Positions 19,891-28,519 of a DNA stretch of 64,000 nt are shown one piece after another. Every line of letters starts with the position of its first letter. Within the stretch, counting starts at the first letter, position 1. The notes below the pieces were generated by a model that was not told the DNA's origin, did no database searches, and worked only from the letters and a program-made list of their open reading frames with translations. Source of the stretch: Natrinema pallidum DSM 3751. Lineage in GTDB: Archaea; Halobacteriota; Halobacteria; Halobacteriales; Natrialbaceae. The stretch covers positions 36,263 through 100,262 of the forward strand of contig NZ_AOII01000037.1 of NCBI RefSeq assembly GCF_000337615.1, in the 5' to 3' direction. The position numbers and the translations under genes are program-made.

Positions 19891-21357
19891 CTAGCCCTTG
19901 ATGTTACACACGGGGAACGTCCGCGCGACCCTGTCGCCGATCCCGAGTTCGTCGGAGACGCGGACGACCTCGTCGACGTCCTTGTAGACGCCCGGCGCTT
20001 CCTCGGCGATCGTGGCTCCGGACTGGGCCTTGACGTGGATCTCCTGCTGGTCCGCGAGGTCCTGTTGGACGTCGCCGCCCCAGAACTCGTCTTTGGCCTG
20101 CGTACGGCTCATCAGCCGGCCGGCACCGTGGGCGGTGGAGCCGAACGTCAGGTCCATCGAATTCTCGCCGCCTCGGAGGACGTAGCTGCCAGCGCCCATG
20201 CTGCCGGGGATGATCACCGGTTGGCCGACATCACGGTAGGCCGACGGGACTTCGGGATGGCCGGCGGGGAACGCCCGCGTCGCCCCCTTGCGGTGGACGT
20301 AGAGTTCGCGCTCTTCCCCGTCCGCCCCGACCGTGTGGGTCTCCTTCTTCGCGATGTTGTGGGCCACGTCGTACAGCAGTTCCATCTCCATCTCCTCCCA
20401 CGAGCGATCGAACACGCGCTCGAAGACCTGCCGCGTGCGGTGCATGATCAGCTGCCGGTTGACCCACGCGAAGTTGATCGCCGCGTTCATCGCGCCGTAG
20501 TAGTCCTCAGCCAGCTGTGAACCCGCAGGCGCGGCCGCGAGTTCCTTGTCGGGCAACTGGTCCAGCAGTCCCTGGTGCTGCTGTTCGATCTTCCGCAGGT
20601 AGTCGTTGCAGGTTTGATGCCCCAGACCGCGGGAGCCACAGTGGATCAACACGACGATCCGGTCTTCCTCGAGCCCGTAGGCCTCGCCTACGTCCGCATC
20701 GAAGACATCGGTCACGCGCTGGACCTCGAGGAAGTGGTTGCCCGATCCCAGCGAGCCGATCTGGTTCTTTCCGCGGTCTTTGGCTTTCTGGCTCACTTTC
20801 TCGGGCTCTGCGCCCTCGCGCATCCCTTCGTCCTCACAGTGTAGCAGGTCGTCCTCGACGGCGTGGCCGTTCTCGAGCGCCCAGTCGACGCCGCGGGCGA
20901 GGATTTCGTCGACGGTGTCGACGCCGGCCTCGACGATGCCGCCGCCGCCGAGCCCCGACGGAACGTTGGCGAACAGCGAGTCGACGAGTTCCTCCTCGTG
21001 GCCCCGCACCTCGTCGTAGGTCAGGTTCGTCCGCATCATTCGGACGCCACAATTGATGTCGTAACCGACTGCGCCCGGCGAAATACAGCCGTTTTCGGCG
21101 TCGAGTGCGCCGACCCCGCCGACCGGGAAGCCGTAGCCCTGATGTCCGTCGGGCATGCAAATCGCGTAGTTCGTGATTCCCGGCAGGTGAGTCGTATTTT
21201 TGATCTGTTCGAGGGTCTTGTCCTCCTTGATCTCCTCGAGCAGCGCTTCGCTCGCCAGTACCCGTGCGGGAACACGCATGTCCCCGTCCTGGGGGATCTC
21301 CCAGACGTACTCGCGCACCCGCTCGAGCGTGATGCCGTCGGCGTCGAAGGTGGTCAT
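19891..21357 (-). CDS. rtcB: tRNA-splicing RNA ligase RtcB
   Basis: GTP- and Mn2+-dependent ligase that joins 2',3'-cyclic phosphate and 5'-OH ends after tRNA intron removal. The 488-residue protein carries MPDGHQGYGFPVGGV (about 78-92), GYDINCGVRM with the metal cysteine, GSLGSGNHFLEVQ, HCGSRGLGHQ, and the C-terminal GSMGAGSYVLRG and STAHGAGRLMSR with the guanylylated histidine. The ATG at 21357 is standard. No intein is present. The DoxX-like and archease genes follow upstream on the same strand. Confidence 0.97.
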   Translation of the reverse strand: MTTFDADGITLERVREYVWEIPQDGDMRVPARVLASEALLEEIKEDKTLEQIKNTTHLPGITNYAICMPDGHQGYGFPVGGVGALDAENGCISPGAVGYDINCGVRMMRTNLTYDEVRGHEEELVDSLFANVPSGLGGGGIVEAGVDTVDEILARGVDWALENGHAVEDDLLHCEDEGMREGAEPEKVSQKAKDRGKNQIGSLGSGNHFLEVQRVTDVFDADVGEAYGLEEDRIVVLIHCGSRGLGHQTCNDYLRKIEQQHQGLLDQLPDKELAAAPAGSQLAEDYYGAMNAAINFAWVNRQLIMHRTRQVFERVFDRSWEEMEMELLYDVAHNIAKKETHTVGADGEERELYVHRKGATRAFPAGHPEVPSAYRDVGQPVIIPGSMGAGSYVLRGGENSMDLTFGSTAHGAGRLMSRTQAKDEFWGGDVQQDLADQQEIHVKAQSGATIAEEAPGVYKDVDEVVRVSDELGIGDRVARTFPVCNIKG

Positions 21358-21448
21358 ACATGGAAGTCGGCCCGCAGCGATGAAAGGTGTTCGTCTCTTC
21401 AACGCCTTCGACAGTCACTAGCACTGTCGAATCGCGGGCGCACCCCGT

Positions 21449-22549
21449 TTACGCGGGCTCCAGTACCCCGTCGGCGCGTTCGTCGGTCACGCGGGCCTCG
21501 AGCCATCGATCGACGGCGTACGGGCCGCTGCCGGTGATGAGCAACACCGACGCCAGGCCGAAGAGGCCGACGTGGGCGAGGACGGGATCGTCGGGCAGCG
21601 CGAAGAGCGTGAGCGCGAACACGCCGATCGCCGTCGCTGCGCTCGCCCGCGTGCCAAACCCGACCAGGAGCGCGAGACCGAGCCCCACCTCGGCCACCCC
21701 CGCGCCGAGGACCCACAGCGCGGGACTGGCGGGGACGACCGCGGTCAGATCGTACCGGCCGACGACCGCAAGCGCGATGCCGGGTCGCAGCAGCTTCTGG
21801 CCCAGCCCGAGGGAGACGAACGTACAGCCGAGGCCGATACGAACGATCGTCGGCACGAAGGGGCGGTACCCACGAACCCGCTCCTGAAACGTGCGAGCGC
21901 GGTCGGATACCGGATCGAGCCGGCCGTAGACGGTCCCCGAGGTGCCGGCGACCCGCTGGAGAACGTGATCCGCGCTCGGTTGCCCGCTTCCGATCAGGAC
22001 GATGGCGAGCATGCCGCCGACGTACTCGAGTTGCAACAGCAGGATCGGCCGGAGCGTGAGACCGACGAGGTAGGCAGCGAGCGTGACCAGCGCGACGACG
22101 CGCGTCGCCAGGCCGAACAGAAGGAGAAAGCCGAGCGCGACCTGGAGAAGCCGCAGTTCGACATGGAGCGCGGGACTGATGAAGTAGCCGCCGAACCCGG
22201 CACCGATCAGCGGGATACCGAAGGAGATCCGGAGCAGCCAGGGAACGAACAGGGTGTACTCCCGCATGGCGGCCCGGAACGCGGCGAGATCCCGCTGCAG
22301 CGGGCGAACGAAGAGGTAGATCGCGATCGCGACGGTGACGGCGAACGCACCCGCCAAGAGCGGGCCGACGACGAACGGATCGCGCAACGACTCGGCGAGG
22401 AACTCGCCGACGGCGATGTCGCGCTCCTCGTCGACGACGTACTCCTCGTGAGCCCGGGCCGTCCCCATTACCACACCCGAAGCCGCGAGGAGAGCCACCA
22501 CTGCCCCGACGAGTCGCCGTTTTCGAACGCGTCGGCATCCGTCCCCCAT
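21449..22549 (-). CDS. DoxX-family membrane protein
   Basis: A 366-residue membrane protein. An N-terminal signal or anchor segment (about 10-30, preceded by RRVRKRR) is followed by one isolated helix and two groups of helices resembling tandem DoxX/TQO-small-subunit-like bundles (about 85-200 and 235-345). DoxX proteins are linked to quinone or thiol chemistry in membranes, but the substrate here is unknown. It lies between rtcB and archease on the same strand; spacing of about 80-90 bases on each side allows an operon without proving one. Start at 22549 by the positively charged N-terminus. Confidence 0.75.
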   Translation of the reverse strand: MGDGCRRVRKRRLVGAVVALLAASGVVMGTARAHEEYVVDEERDIAVGEFLAESLRDPFVVGPLLAGAFAVTVAIAIYLFVRPLQRDLAAFRAAMREYTLFVPWLLRISFGIPLIGAGFGGYFISPALHVELRLLQVALGFLLLFGLATRVVALVTLAAYLVGLTLRPILLLQLEYVGGMLAIVLIGSGQPSADHVLQRVAGTSGTVYGRLDPVSDRARTFQERVRGYRPFVPTIVRIGLGCTFVSLGLGQKLLRPGIALAVVGRYDLTAVVPASPALWVLGAGVAEVGLGLALLVGFGTRASAATAIGVFALTLFALPDDPVLAHVGLFGLASVLLITGSGPYAVDRWLEARVTDERADGVLEPA

Positions 22550-22631
22550 CACCGTGCGGTACGGTCCGGGAGAGGAAAATACGACCACCTGATTGATCAC
22601 ACGTGCGCCGACCGCCCGCGGCCACAGCCGG

Positions 22632-23078
22632 TCAAACGTCGAAGACGACGTACGCCTCCCAGCCCCCGTCGTCACCGTCCGTACCGACGCGCTCGAGGCG
22701 CATCTCCGAGTACGTCACCGCCTTCACCTCACGAGCGTCGATTTCGGAGAGCGGAACGCCGCGGGCGCTGGCCGCGAGCTGCCACTCGTCCGCGCCGCCG
22801 CTCGCGGCCGACGGCGTCTCGATCGAGTCGACGCGGTGGTCGACCGGGAGTGCCGCCCGAACGTCTCGCAGATAGATCAGTTCGTCGAGGTAGTCGAACA
22901 GCAGCGCCTCGCGGTTTTCGGCCGTCACGGCGAGCGAAAAGCGGTCCCCGGCATCGGCGATCTCGTCGCACGAGGCGGCTGCGAGGCCGTTTGCCACCGC
23001 TGCGAAGACGTTCGCGAGCGAGTCACCGGTCGCCGCCACGGCGACGTCGGCCGTGTGGTCGCGCAGTTCGTACCCCAT
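22632..23078 (-). CDS. Archease, RtcB activator
   Basis: A 148-residue archease-family protein, which accelerates guanylylation and turnover of RtcB. The N-terminus YELRDHTADVAVAATG shows the metal-binding His-Thr-Ala-Asp motif, and the sequence ends WEAYVVFDV with the family's terminal acidic residue. The central LFDYLDELIYLRD segment is also diagnostic. It is encoded 1.3 kb upstream of rtcB on the same strand, separated only by the DoxX-like gene, which supports a functional pair. Confidence 0.93.
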   Translation of the reverse strand: MGYELRDHTADVAVAATGDSLANVFAAVANGLAAASCDEIADAGDRFSLAVTAENREALLFDYLDELIYLRDVRAALPVDHRVDSIETPSAASGGADEWQLAASARGVPLSEIDAREVKAVTYSEMRLERVGTDGDDGGWEAYVVFDV

Positions 23079-23212
23079 TGGGGCCGGTTTGTTCGGCTGG
23101 GGTTCTATGCCCGTCGGTTCGAGCGCATTGTCGCCGGACGGTTGTCAGGTCGAATCGATGGCCCCCCGGACGCGTCGGCCGCTCCGACGGTCCGCACGTC
23201 GACTGCCGGTGG

Positions 23213-23220
23213 AATTATAT
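23213..23220 (+). promoter_or_regulatory. TATA box of the GNAT gene
   Basis: AATTATAT, 25-32 bases before the GTG start at 23245; supports that GTG and a leaderless mRNA. Confidence 0.55.
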
Positions 23221-23244
23221 TGACGACGCTGGTAGACTGTCGTA

Positions 23245-23721
23245 GTGAGCGTCAATATCGACAGTCGCGTCGTCGCGCCGGGGAGCGACGATTTCGTCGA
23301 CGACGCCTGGCAGCTAAAGGAGGAGATCAACCGTCAGGAGGATGTGCTCAAACAACGGTACGACTTCTTTACGGACGCGTATCGACGGTCGAAGGTCCAC
23401 TGTTACGTCCAAGACGGTGCGCTCATCGGGTTCGCTGCCGTTCGACGCGACGGCTACATTCTCTTTCTGGCGGTGAGTCCGGACGTCCGCGGCGAAGGGA
23501 TCGGCAAACGACTCGTCGCCCACGTCGCGGGCGATCACGACACGATCACGTGCCACGCTCGGACGAGTAACGAGAACGCGCTCCAGTTCTACGAACACCT
23601 CGGCTTCGAGATCAAGCGCCGGATCGACGACTACTACGAGGACGGCGGCGACGCCTACTACCTGAAACTCGGGGCCGACGTCGGTATCGCTGACCGGATT
23701 TCCGATCTGATACGGCGCTGA
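23245..23721 (+). CDS. GNAT-family N-acetyltransferase
   Basis: A 158-residue acetyl-CoA-dependent acetyltransferase. The central strand and pyrophosphate loop are clear: LFLAVSPDVRGEGIGKRLV (about 73-91), followed by CHARTSNENALQFYEHLGF, the usual motif B. This arrangement resembles RimI-type ribosomal or small-molecule acetyltransferases, but the substrate cannot be read. The GTG start is supported by a TATA box 25-32 bases upstream. Confidence 0.85.
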   Translation: MSVNIDSRVVAPGSDDFVDDAWQLKEEINRQEDVLKQRYDFFTDAYRRSKVHCYVQDGALIGFAAVRRDGYILFLAVSPDVRGEGIGKRLVAHVAGDHDTITCHARTSNENALQFYEHLGFEIKRRIDDYYEDGGDAYYLKLGADVGIADRISDLIRR

Positions 23722-23764
23722 AACGGGACGCTACTGATTGCCGAGACGGATCGGACGGTCGGAA

Positions 23765-23965
23765 CTACTGTCCGGGATCGTCTCGAAGGGTCCCCGCCAC
23801 GAACGCCCGCCGAAGGATCGTCAACAGCAGGTACGTCTCGTACTTCTGGCTTCGACAGTGTTCACAGGGAGCCATCCCGTCGGCGATCCGCTCTAACGTG
23901 TCGCCGTGGTTCGTCTCGAGGTCCGCGACGAGCGCTGCGATGTCGGGTGCGAGGTCCCGCGCCAT
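23765..23965 (-). CDS. Hypothetical protein, probably 5'-truncated at the island edge
   Basis: Sixty-six residues from the ATG at 23965, ending RRAFVAGTLRDDPGQ, with a CEHC pair near residue 34. The frame continues upstream without a start codon as far as an in-frame stop at 24050-24052. That extension reads like halophile protein (for example YSTALPEDARAAVDS) and has the same high G+C as the gene. The AT-rich island begins exactly there. I infer that the true gene was longer and lost its 5' end when the island arrived. It may still be expressed from the internal ATG. Family not recognised. Confidence 0.55.
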   Translation of the reverse strand: MARDLAPDIAALVADLETNHGDTLERIADGMAPCEHCRSQKYETYLLLTILRRAFVAGTLRDDPGQ

Positions 23966-24141
23966 CGAGTCGACGGCCGCCCGTGCGTCCTCGGGCAGCG
24001 CGGTTGAATAGAAGTGGTGGAGGCAGCGGCGAACGGGACGAATTGCACTTCAGAGGCTAACGAGCAGAAAATAACGGGCGAGAGACAGCGTCACCATGTA
24101 AAGCCCAATAACCTGAGAAATTCATGCCGATATCATCGCAG

Positions 24142-24354
24142 CTAATTGAACCATGTAGTATTTTCCGTTGCTAGTATCAATTCTAGAATTTCAATGAAAA
24201 TATATGCAAATATTGCTGTTGTTATAATATAAAACATAATATTTGACACACCTATTAATCGATTTACGGTCTCAGATACTTGCACGGCAATTGTTACCCC
24301 CACAATATGAGGTAATGTTCTCCTTGACCAAAATTTTCTTCTGTCTGATCCCAT
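24142..24354 (-). CDS. Small membrane protein in AT-rich island
   Basis: Seventy residues with a basic N-terminus (MGSDRRKFWSRR) and two hydrophobic segments (about 15-30 and 38-62). Codon use is AT-rich and unlike every neighbour. It lies 90 bases downstream of the foreign C-terminal fragment, on the same strand. Small basic two-helix proteins often act as immunity or accessory proteins beside a secreted peptide, but nothing in the sequence proves this. It has no recognised family. Confidence 0.55.
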   Translation of the reverse strand: MGSDRRKFWSRRTLPHIVGVTIAVQVSETVNRLIGVSNIMFYIITTAIFAYIFIEILELILATENTTWFN

Positions 24355-24444
24355 AGTGTCTATCTTATTTAGTTTACTGGACGTTTAATGTTTTGAACTG
24401 CTTCTAGATCAATATATTTTCATGTCTACTACATATCACATCTG

Positions 24445-24709
24445 CTATGACCAGTCACATCTGCTGCTATGCCCACGCTTTGTCGCCACCTCAATAAGTC
24501 CACTTTTACCTGGTTTCCAAGGACCAATACCGTAGCCTGCCGAAACCATCTTCTCTGATCCAATTTTATAGTTAAGGTCATAATCGTAGTATGCAAGTGA
24601 GAGTGAATTGTCGACCAATTGGCTAGCTACTGCTCCAACGACTATCTCAACAGTGTTACTTCCAAAGATAGCTGCAAGCGTTCCAGATCCAGATGCGGCC
24701 AACGCTCCT
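24445..24709 (-). other. C-terminal fragment of an unknown Gly/Ala-rich protein
   Basis: The last 87 or so codons of the fused frame do not belong to the transposase. They encode a glycine/alanine/valine-rich segment (GTLAAIFGSNTVEIVVGA), then a tyrosine-rich, strand-like tail (AYYDYDLNYKIG, SAGYGIGPWKPGKSG). The pattern of a hydrophobic small-residue helix followed by an aromatic beta tail is seen in some bacteriocin-type peptides, but similarity to a known family could not be shown. An ATG at 24729 could start it independently, although its first codons overlap out-of-frame transposase sequence. Confidence 0.4.
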
Positions 24710-25596
24710 TGGATTGTCTCCTCGTTCATAATTGGTGATCGAAACAACGAGACGGAGACAAGAGCAAGAAACACCCGCGCTCGTGCATGGACGCGGCCTC
24801 GGGCTCGAACGTGCCCGAGGCCGCAGTCCTTGACTGCATTGTTGGTTCGTTCGACTCCTGTACGGCGGTTGTACGTCTCGTCTAACGTCGACTGCTTCAG
24901 CTGAACATCCTTGCTGTGCTCGGTGACGCGGTCTTCGACCCTGTACTCGATGTCTTTCGGGTCGTCAGTGTTTCGTGCGTTGTACGGAGCGACTGGCACG
25001 ACCCCTGCAGTCAGCAGGTGGTCGTGCCAGTCAAGCGTGTCGTAGCCATTATCACCGACCATCCAGATCGGCTGTTCAATCTTTTGTCCGGCCGAGACGA
25101 TCGTACAGCCGTAGCCGTAGTAGTATTCTTCGGCGGTTGGATCGTAGCATTTCGACGCATCCTGATCGGCTGGCATCGTTCTCACGTCAGTCGAATCGAT
25201 GCAGTAGGTCAAGTCGAGCAAGCCGAGGCGGGCGGCCTGCTCGACGAGGTGGTCAAAGATTTCGTCAACGACGTGTTCGAGATCGGTGAGAAAGCGATCG
25301 ACCGCGTCTCTCGACGGCGGTCGATCGAAGCCACAACTGAGCCAGGCAACTGTATTCTGAAGCTCTCGTTCAACGGGGCAGATGCCGTAGCTGTCTTTGT
25401 AGTAGCAATGGAGGAAGCTACGCATCAGCTCTGGTGGCTCGTGATCTCGTGTTCGCCCCGTCTCCGCCGGGGCGAACACGTCGAACTCTTCGAGAAACTC
25501 GAATGAAAGGTGCTCAAGCAACGCTAGCGTCTCTGTCTCCACGACATTGAAGAACGTCTCTACCGAAGAATGCTCTTGCAGGGTCGCTGGGCTCAT
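24445..25596 (-). pseudogene. Degenerate DDE transposase (IS4/IS5 superfamily) fused to a foreign fragment
   Basis: The 383-codon frame begins as a typical haloarchaeal DDE transposase (MSPATLQEHSSVETFFNVVE), with the first catalytic Asp in YCIDSTDVRTM, the second in WMVGDNGYDTL and the Glu in RRTGVERTN. Two defects are inferred. Between GQKI and EQPIWM (near 25078) a stretch of about 25-30 residues seems to be missing, which would remove part of the catalytic core. Near 24760 one base appears lost: reading the next frame restores a family-like end, CLRLVVSITNYERGDNP. After that the in-frame sequence is unrelated, AT-rich and from another gene. It is probably not active. No terminal inverted repeats were found. 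Confidence 0.75.
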
Positions 25597-25785
25597 CCAC
25601 CACAGCGTTCACCCTGCTCTTTGGTGTGCTACTCGTTCTATGACACCCTCGACAACTGCTAAGCGAGCGCGGCGCGAAGCAACACGGGACACGCACCGCT
25701 CTCGGTCGGAACCCCTGTGTCGTCCCCCCACGAGGTCGAACATTCGGCAAGATTATACGCGCCCATCCACGACCACTCGAGTCGT

Positions 25786-26961
25786 ATGGAGGAGCGAACG
25801 AGGGCCTATCTGCGGGGGCGATTCCGCGACCACTATCGACGGACGGAGATCACGCCGCCGCCCGCGGCCAACGAACGCGAGTGGGGGTACATCCCCTGGA
25901 CCGAGGGACCGGACACGACGATGGTCCGCCACCGTTCGCTGCTCGAGTTGGGCGACCTCTCCGAATTCCTCGTCCGAAAGCGCCCGCAACACGTCTACTT
26001 CTCCGCGGGACGCTTTCGCGATCCCGGCGCGAGTTCGATGCACGAGAAAGAGTGGCAGTCCGCCGATCTCGTCTTCGATCTCGACGCCGACCACCTGCCC
26101 AGCGTGACGCTGGGTGAAGACAGCTATGGCGAGATGCTCGCGAAGTGTCAGGACGCCCTGCGCCGCCTGCTCGAGTTCCTCGAGAACGACTTCGCCTTCG
26201 AGGACCTCGAGATCGTCTTCTCGGGCGGTCGCGGGTATCACGTCCACGTCCGCGACGAGAACGTCCTGCACTTAGAGCGCGAGCACCGCCGTGAGATCGT
26301 CGACTACGTCCGCGGCATCGGCCTCGAGTTCGACGACTTGATCGAAACCGAGACGGTAGCCGGGTTGGGGCGGAAGACCCCGACGGAGCGGCGTACGCTG
26401 CGGACCGAAGGTGGTTGGGGCGCTCGGACCCACGATCACTTCATGGCGTTCGTCGACGAGTTGCTCGACCTCGAGGAAGACGCCGCCCTCGAGCGACTCC
26501 AGTCGTTCGACGGCATCGGCGAGGGGAAGGCCGAGGCCACGCTGAACGCGGCCCGCAACAATCGCGAACAACTCGAGGCGGGTAACGTCACCGTCCACAC
26601 CGCCGTCGCGCAGTTGGCCGAACGGTTCACGAGTCTGGCCGTCGAGCGGGACAACGCGCCGATCGACGAACCGGTCACGACCGACACGAACCGACTCATC
26701 CGCCTCCCCGGGAGCCTCCACGGCGGAAGCGGACTGCAAACGGTGCGACTCGAGCGCGACGAGATCGCCGACTTCGATCCGCTGGTCGACGCCGTCCCGG
26801 AGACGTTCGAGGGCCACGAGATCACCGTCGATGTCAGTGACGGTGGCGTGGTCGAACTCGGAGGAGATAGCTTTACGGTCGCGGAGGGTGACCAGTCACT
26901 ACCCGAATACGTCGCCGTGTTCCTGATGGCACGCGGCCGCGCCGAGAAGGAGAAAGAATGA
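25786..26961 (+). CDS. priS: DNA primase small (catalytic) subunit PriS
   Basis: Archaeal/eukaryotic-type primase catalytic subunit (391 residues) that makes RNA primers with PriL. The catalytic aspartates lie in LVFDLDADH (about 95-103) and the SGGRGYHVH motif follows near 145. RLPGSLHGGSGL near 310 is the third conserved block. The ATG at 25786 fits a TATA box (GATTATAC, about 25751) 28-35 bases upstream; the frame back to 25717 would include that promoter. Its stop overlaps the GINS start by four bases. Confidence 0.95.
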   Translation: MEERTRAYLRGRFRDHYRRTEITPPPAANEREWGYIPWTEGPDTTMVRHRSLLELGDLSEFLVRKRPQHVYFSAGRFRDPGASSMHEKEWQSADLVFDLDADHLPSVTLGEDSYGEMLAKCQDALRRLLEFLENDFAFEDLEIVFSGGRGYHVHVRDENVLHLEREHRREIVDYVRGIGLEFDDLIETETVAGLGRKTPTERRTLRTEGGWGARTHDHFMAFVDELLDLEEDAALERLQSFDGIGEGKAEATLNAARNNREQLEAGNVTVHTAVAQLAERFTSLAVERDNAPIDEPVTTDTNRLIRLPGSLHGGSGLQTVRLERDEIADFDPLVDAVPETFEGHEITVDVSDGGVVELGGDSFTVAEGDQSLPEYVAVFLMARGRAEKEKE

Positions 26962-27917
26962 ATTTAGACGAACTGCGTTCGGTCCAGAGCAAGGAGCGCC
27001 AGAAGGACAGCCTCCAGAACCTGCGCCCCGCCTTCTATCAGGAGGTCGGCGAGTACATCGCCGATCTCGAGGACGAACGCGACCGCGTCGCCGAGCAGGC
27101 GGACGACCCCTTTTCGTCGCCCGACGTCAGCCGCCTGACCGACGAGATCGAGACCGCCAAAGACGTCGTCGAAGCGATCTACGAGCGTCGGATGGGAAAA
27201 CTCGTCAAACAGGCCAGTCTCGCGGCGGCCGGAATGCCGGCCGACGACGAGGGCCTGACCGCCGAGGAGGGCGATCTGTTCGACGATCTCGTCGAACGGA
27301 TCGGATCGAACAAGAGCCGCGTCCTCGACGTTCTCGAGGGCGTCGAGGAGTCAGTCACCGAGACGGACGCGGGCGCTGGCTCGCCGCCCACGTCCGATGT
27401 ACCGCCGACCGCCGACGCCGGCGGTCTCGAGGCGCGAACCGAGACTCAGCCAGCCGGCGACGCGACCGCGGACGACGCGCCGCCAGCACCGCCCGACGCA
27501 CCGTCGCCGGCCGTCGACTCTGCGGCAGACGCGGCCGCGGACGACTCGAGCGGCGTCTCCGCCGCAGACGTCATGGGCGGGGCCGAGCCGTCGGTCGGAG
27601 CGACTGATGGGACGGGAGCGGATCGAACCGATGGCACCGGCCCGGCGGACCAGCCACTGAGTGCGGTGTCCGATTCCGGTGCCGACCGTCCCGTCGACTC
27701 GCCGGCCGCGGACGCCGATGCTGCGCCGGCGACCGACGAGGGTCGGGACGCGGCCGCCGGGATCGATCGCACGACCGTCCGAATCACCAGCGATATCGGT
27801 TCCATTCTCGGCGTCGACGATCGGGAGTATACCCTGACGAGCGACGACGTCGTCACGCTCCCGGAGCAAAACGCGGCACCCCTCGTCGAGCGGGAGGCAG
27901 CCGAACGGCTCGAGTAA
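26958..27917 (+). CDS. GINS complex subunit (Gins51/Gins15-like)
   Basis: Subunit of the archaeal GINS replication-fork complex that joins MCM to the primase and other factors. The helical A domain occupies about residues 1-110 (NLRPAFYQEVGEYIADLEDE). The small B domain lies at about 268-319 (TTVRITSDIGSILGVDDREY). Between them is an unusually long low-complexity linker of about 150 residues rich in Ala, Asp, Pro and Gly. A four-base overlap with priS indicates coupled translation, and this pairing is known from other archaea. Confidence 0.9.
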   Translation: MNLDELRSVQSKERQKDSLQNLRPAFYQEVGEYIADLEDERDRVAEQADDPFSSPDVSRLTDEIETAKDVVEAIYERRMGKLVKQASLAAAGMPADDEGLTAEEGDLFDDLVERIGSNKSRVLDVLEGVEESVTETDAGAGSPPTSDVPPTADAGGLEARTETQPAGDATADDAPPAPPDAPSPAVDSAADAAADDSSGVSAADVMGGAEPSVGATDGTGADRTDGTGPADQPLSAVSDSGADRPVDSPAADADAAPATDEGRDAAAGIDRTTVRITSDIGSILGVDDREYTLTSDDVVTLPEQNAAPLVEREAAERLE

Positions 27918-28005
27918 TCGGCGGGTCGGTGCGTCTGCCGTTTCGCCGTCGGCCGCCACCGTGTGAAATCGTAACGTATACACGACGAGTCGCTAACTCG
28001 CATGC

Positions 28006-28479
28006 ATGCTCGACGTCGGCGACGAAGCACCGGAGTTCGAACTGCCAAACCAACGCGGCGAGACGGTCACCCGCTCCGAGTTCGCGGGGCAACGGCTCGT
28101 CGTCTACTTCTATCCCCGCGCCAACACGGACGGCTGTACGACCGAAGCCTGCGGATTCAACGATGCGCTTCCGCAATTCGAGGCCCACGACATCGCGGTC
28201 GTCGGTATCAGCGACGATCCCGTCGACGACATCGCCGACTTCGCGGCCGACTACGACCTCGAGTTCGACCTGCTATCGGACGAGTTCGGTGAGGTCGCGA
28301 CGCTGTACGATTCGTACGGCGAGAAACAAATGTTCGGCAATACGTTCGACGGCGTCTTCCGGAATACCTACGTCGTCGGGCCGGACGGACGCATCGAGGC
28401 GGCCTACGAGGGCGTCTCGCCGGACGGTCACGCCGACGCGGTGCTGGCCGCCCTCGAGCCGGCGGATGTAACCCACTGA
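28006..28479 (+). CDS. bcp: Bcp-type peroxiredoxin
   Basis: Thiol peroxidase of the Bcp/PrxQ group, 157 residues, cytoplasmic. The peroxidatic cysteine is in YPRANTDGCTTEACGFND near residue 45, and the second cysteine five residues later is the usual Bcp resolving residue. LDVGDEAPEFELPNQRG opens the thioredoxin fold. Start at 28006 by homology with short Bcp N-termini. It stands alone between GINS and the convergent cdc48. Confidence 0.93.
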   Translation: MLDVGDEAPEFELPNQRGETVTRSEFAGQRLVVYFYPRANTDGCTTEACGFNDALPQFEAHDIAVVGISDDPVDDIADFAADYDLEFDLLSDEFGEVATLYDSYGEKQMFGNTFDGVFRNTYVVGPDGRIEAAYEGVSPDGHADAVLAALEPADVTH

Positions 28480-28519
28480 TGCGGGCAACGGCGGAGACGC
28501 GTGACCGCGGTTGTCGACC

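Larger units (their letters stand above)
24050..24760. other. AT-rich island of foreign composition
   Basis: About 700 bases with much lower G+C than the surrounding DNA. It contains a small membrane-protein gene (24142-24354), the C-terminal fragment of a second protein (24445-24709) and a short imperfect direct repeat of the type CATAGCAG(CAG)ATGTGA near 24434-24465. Left of it lies a 5'-truncated chromosomal gene, right of it a decayed transposase. The composition suggests recent acquisition. Confidence 0.75.
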
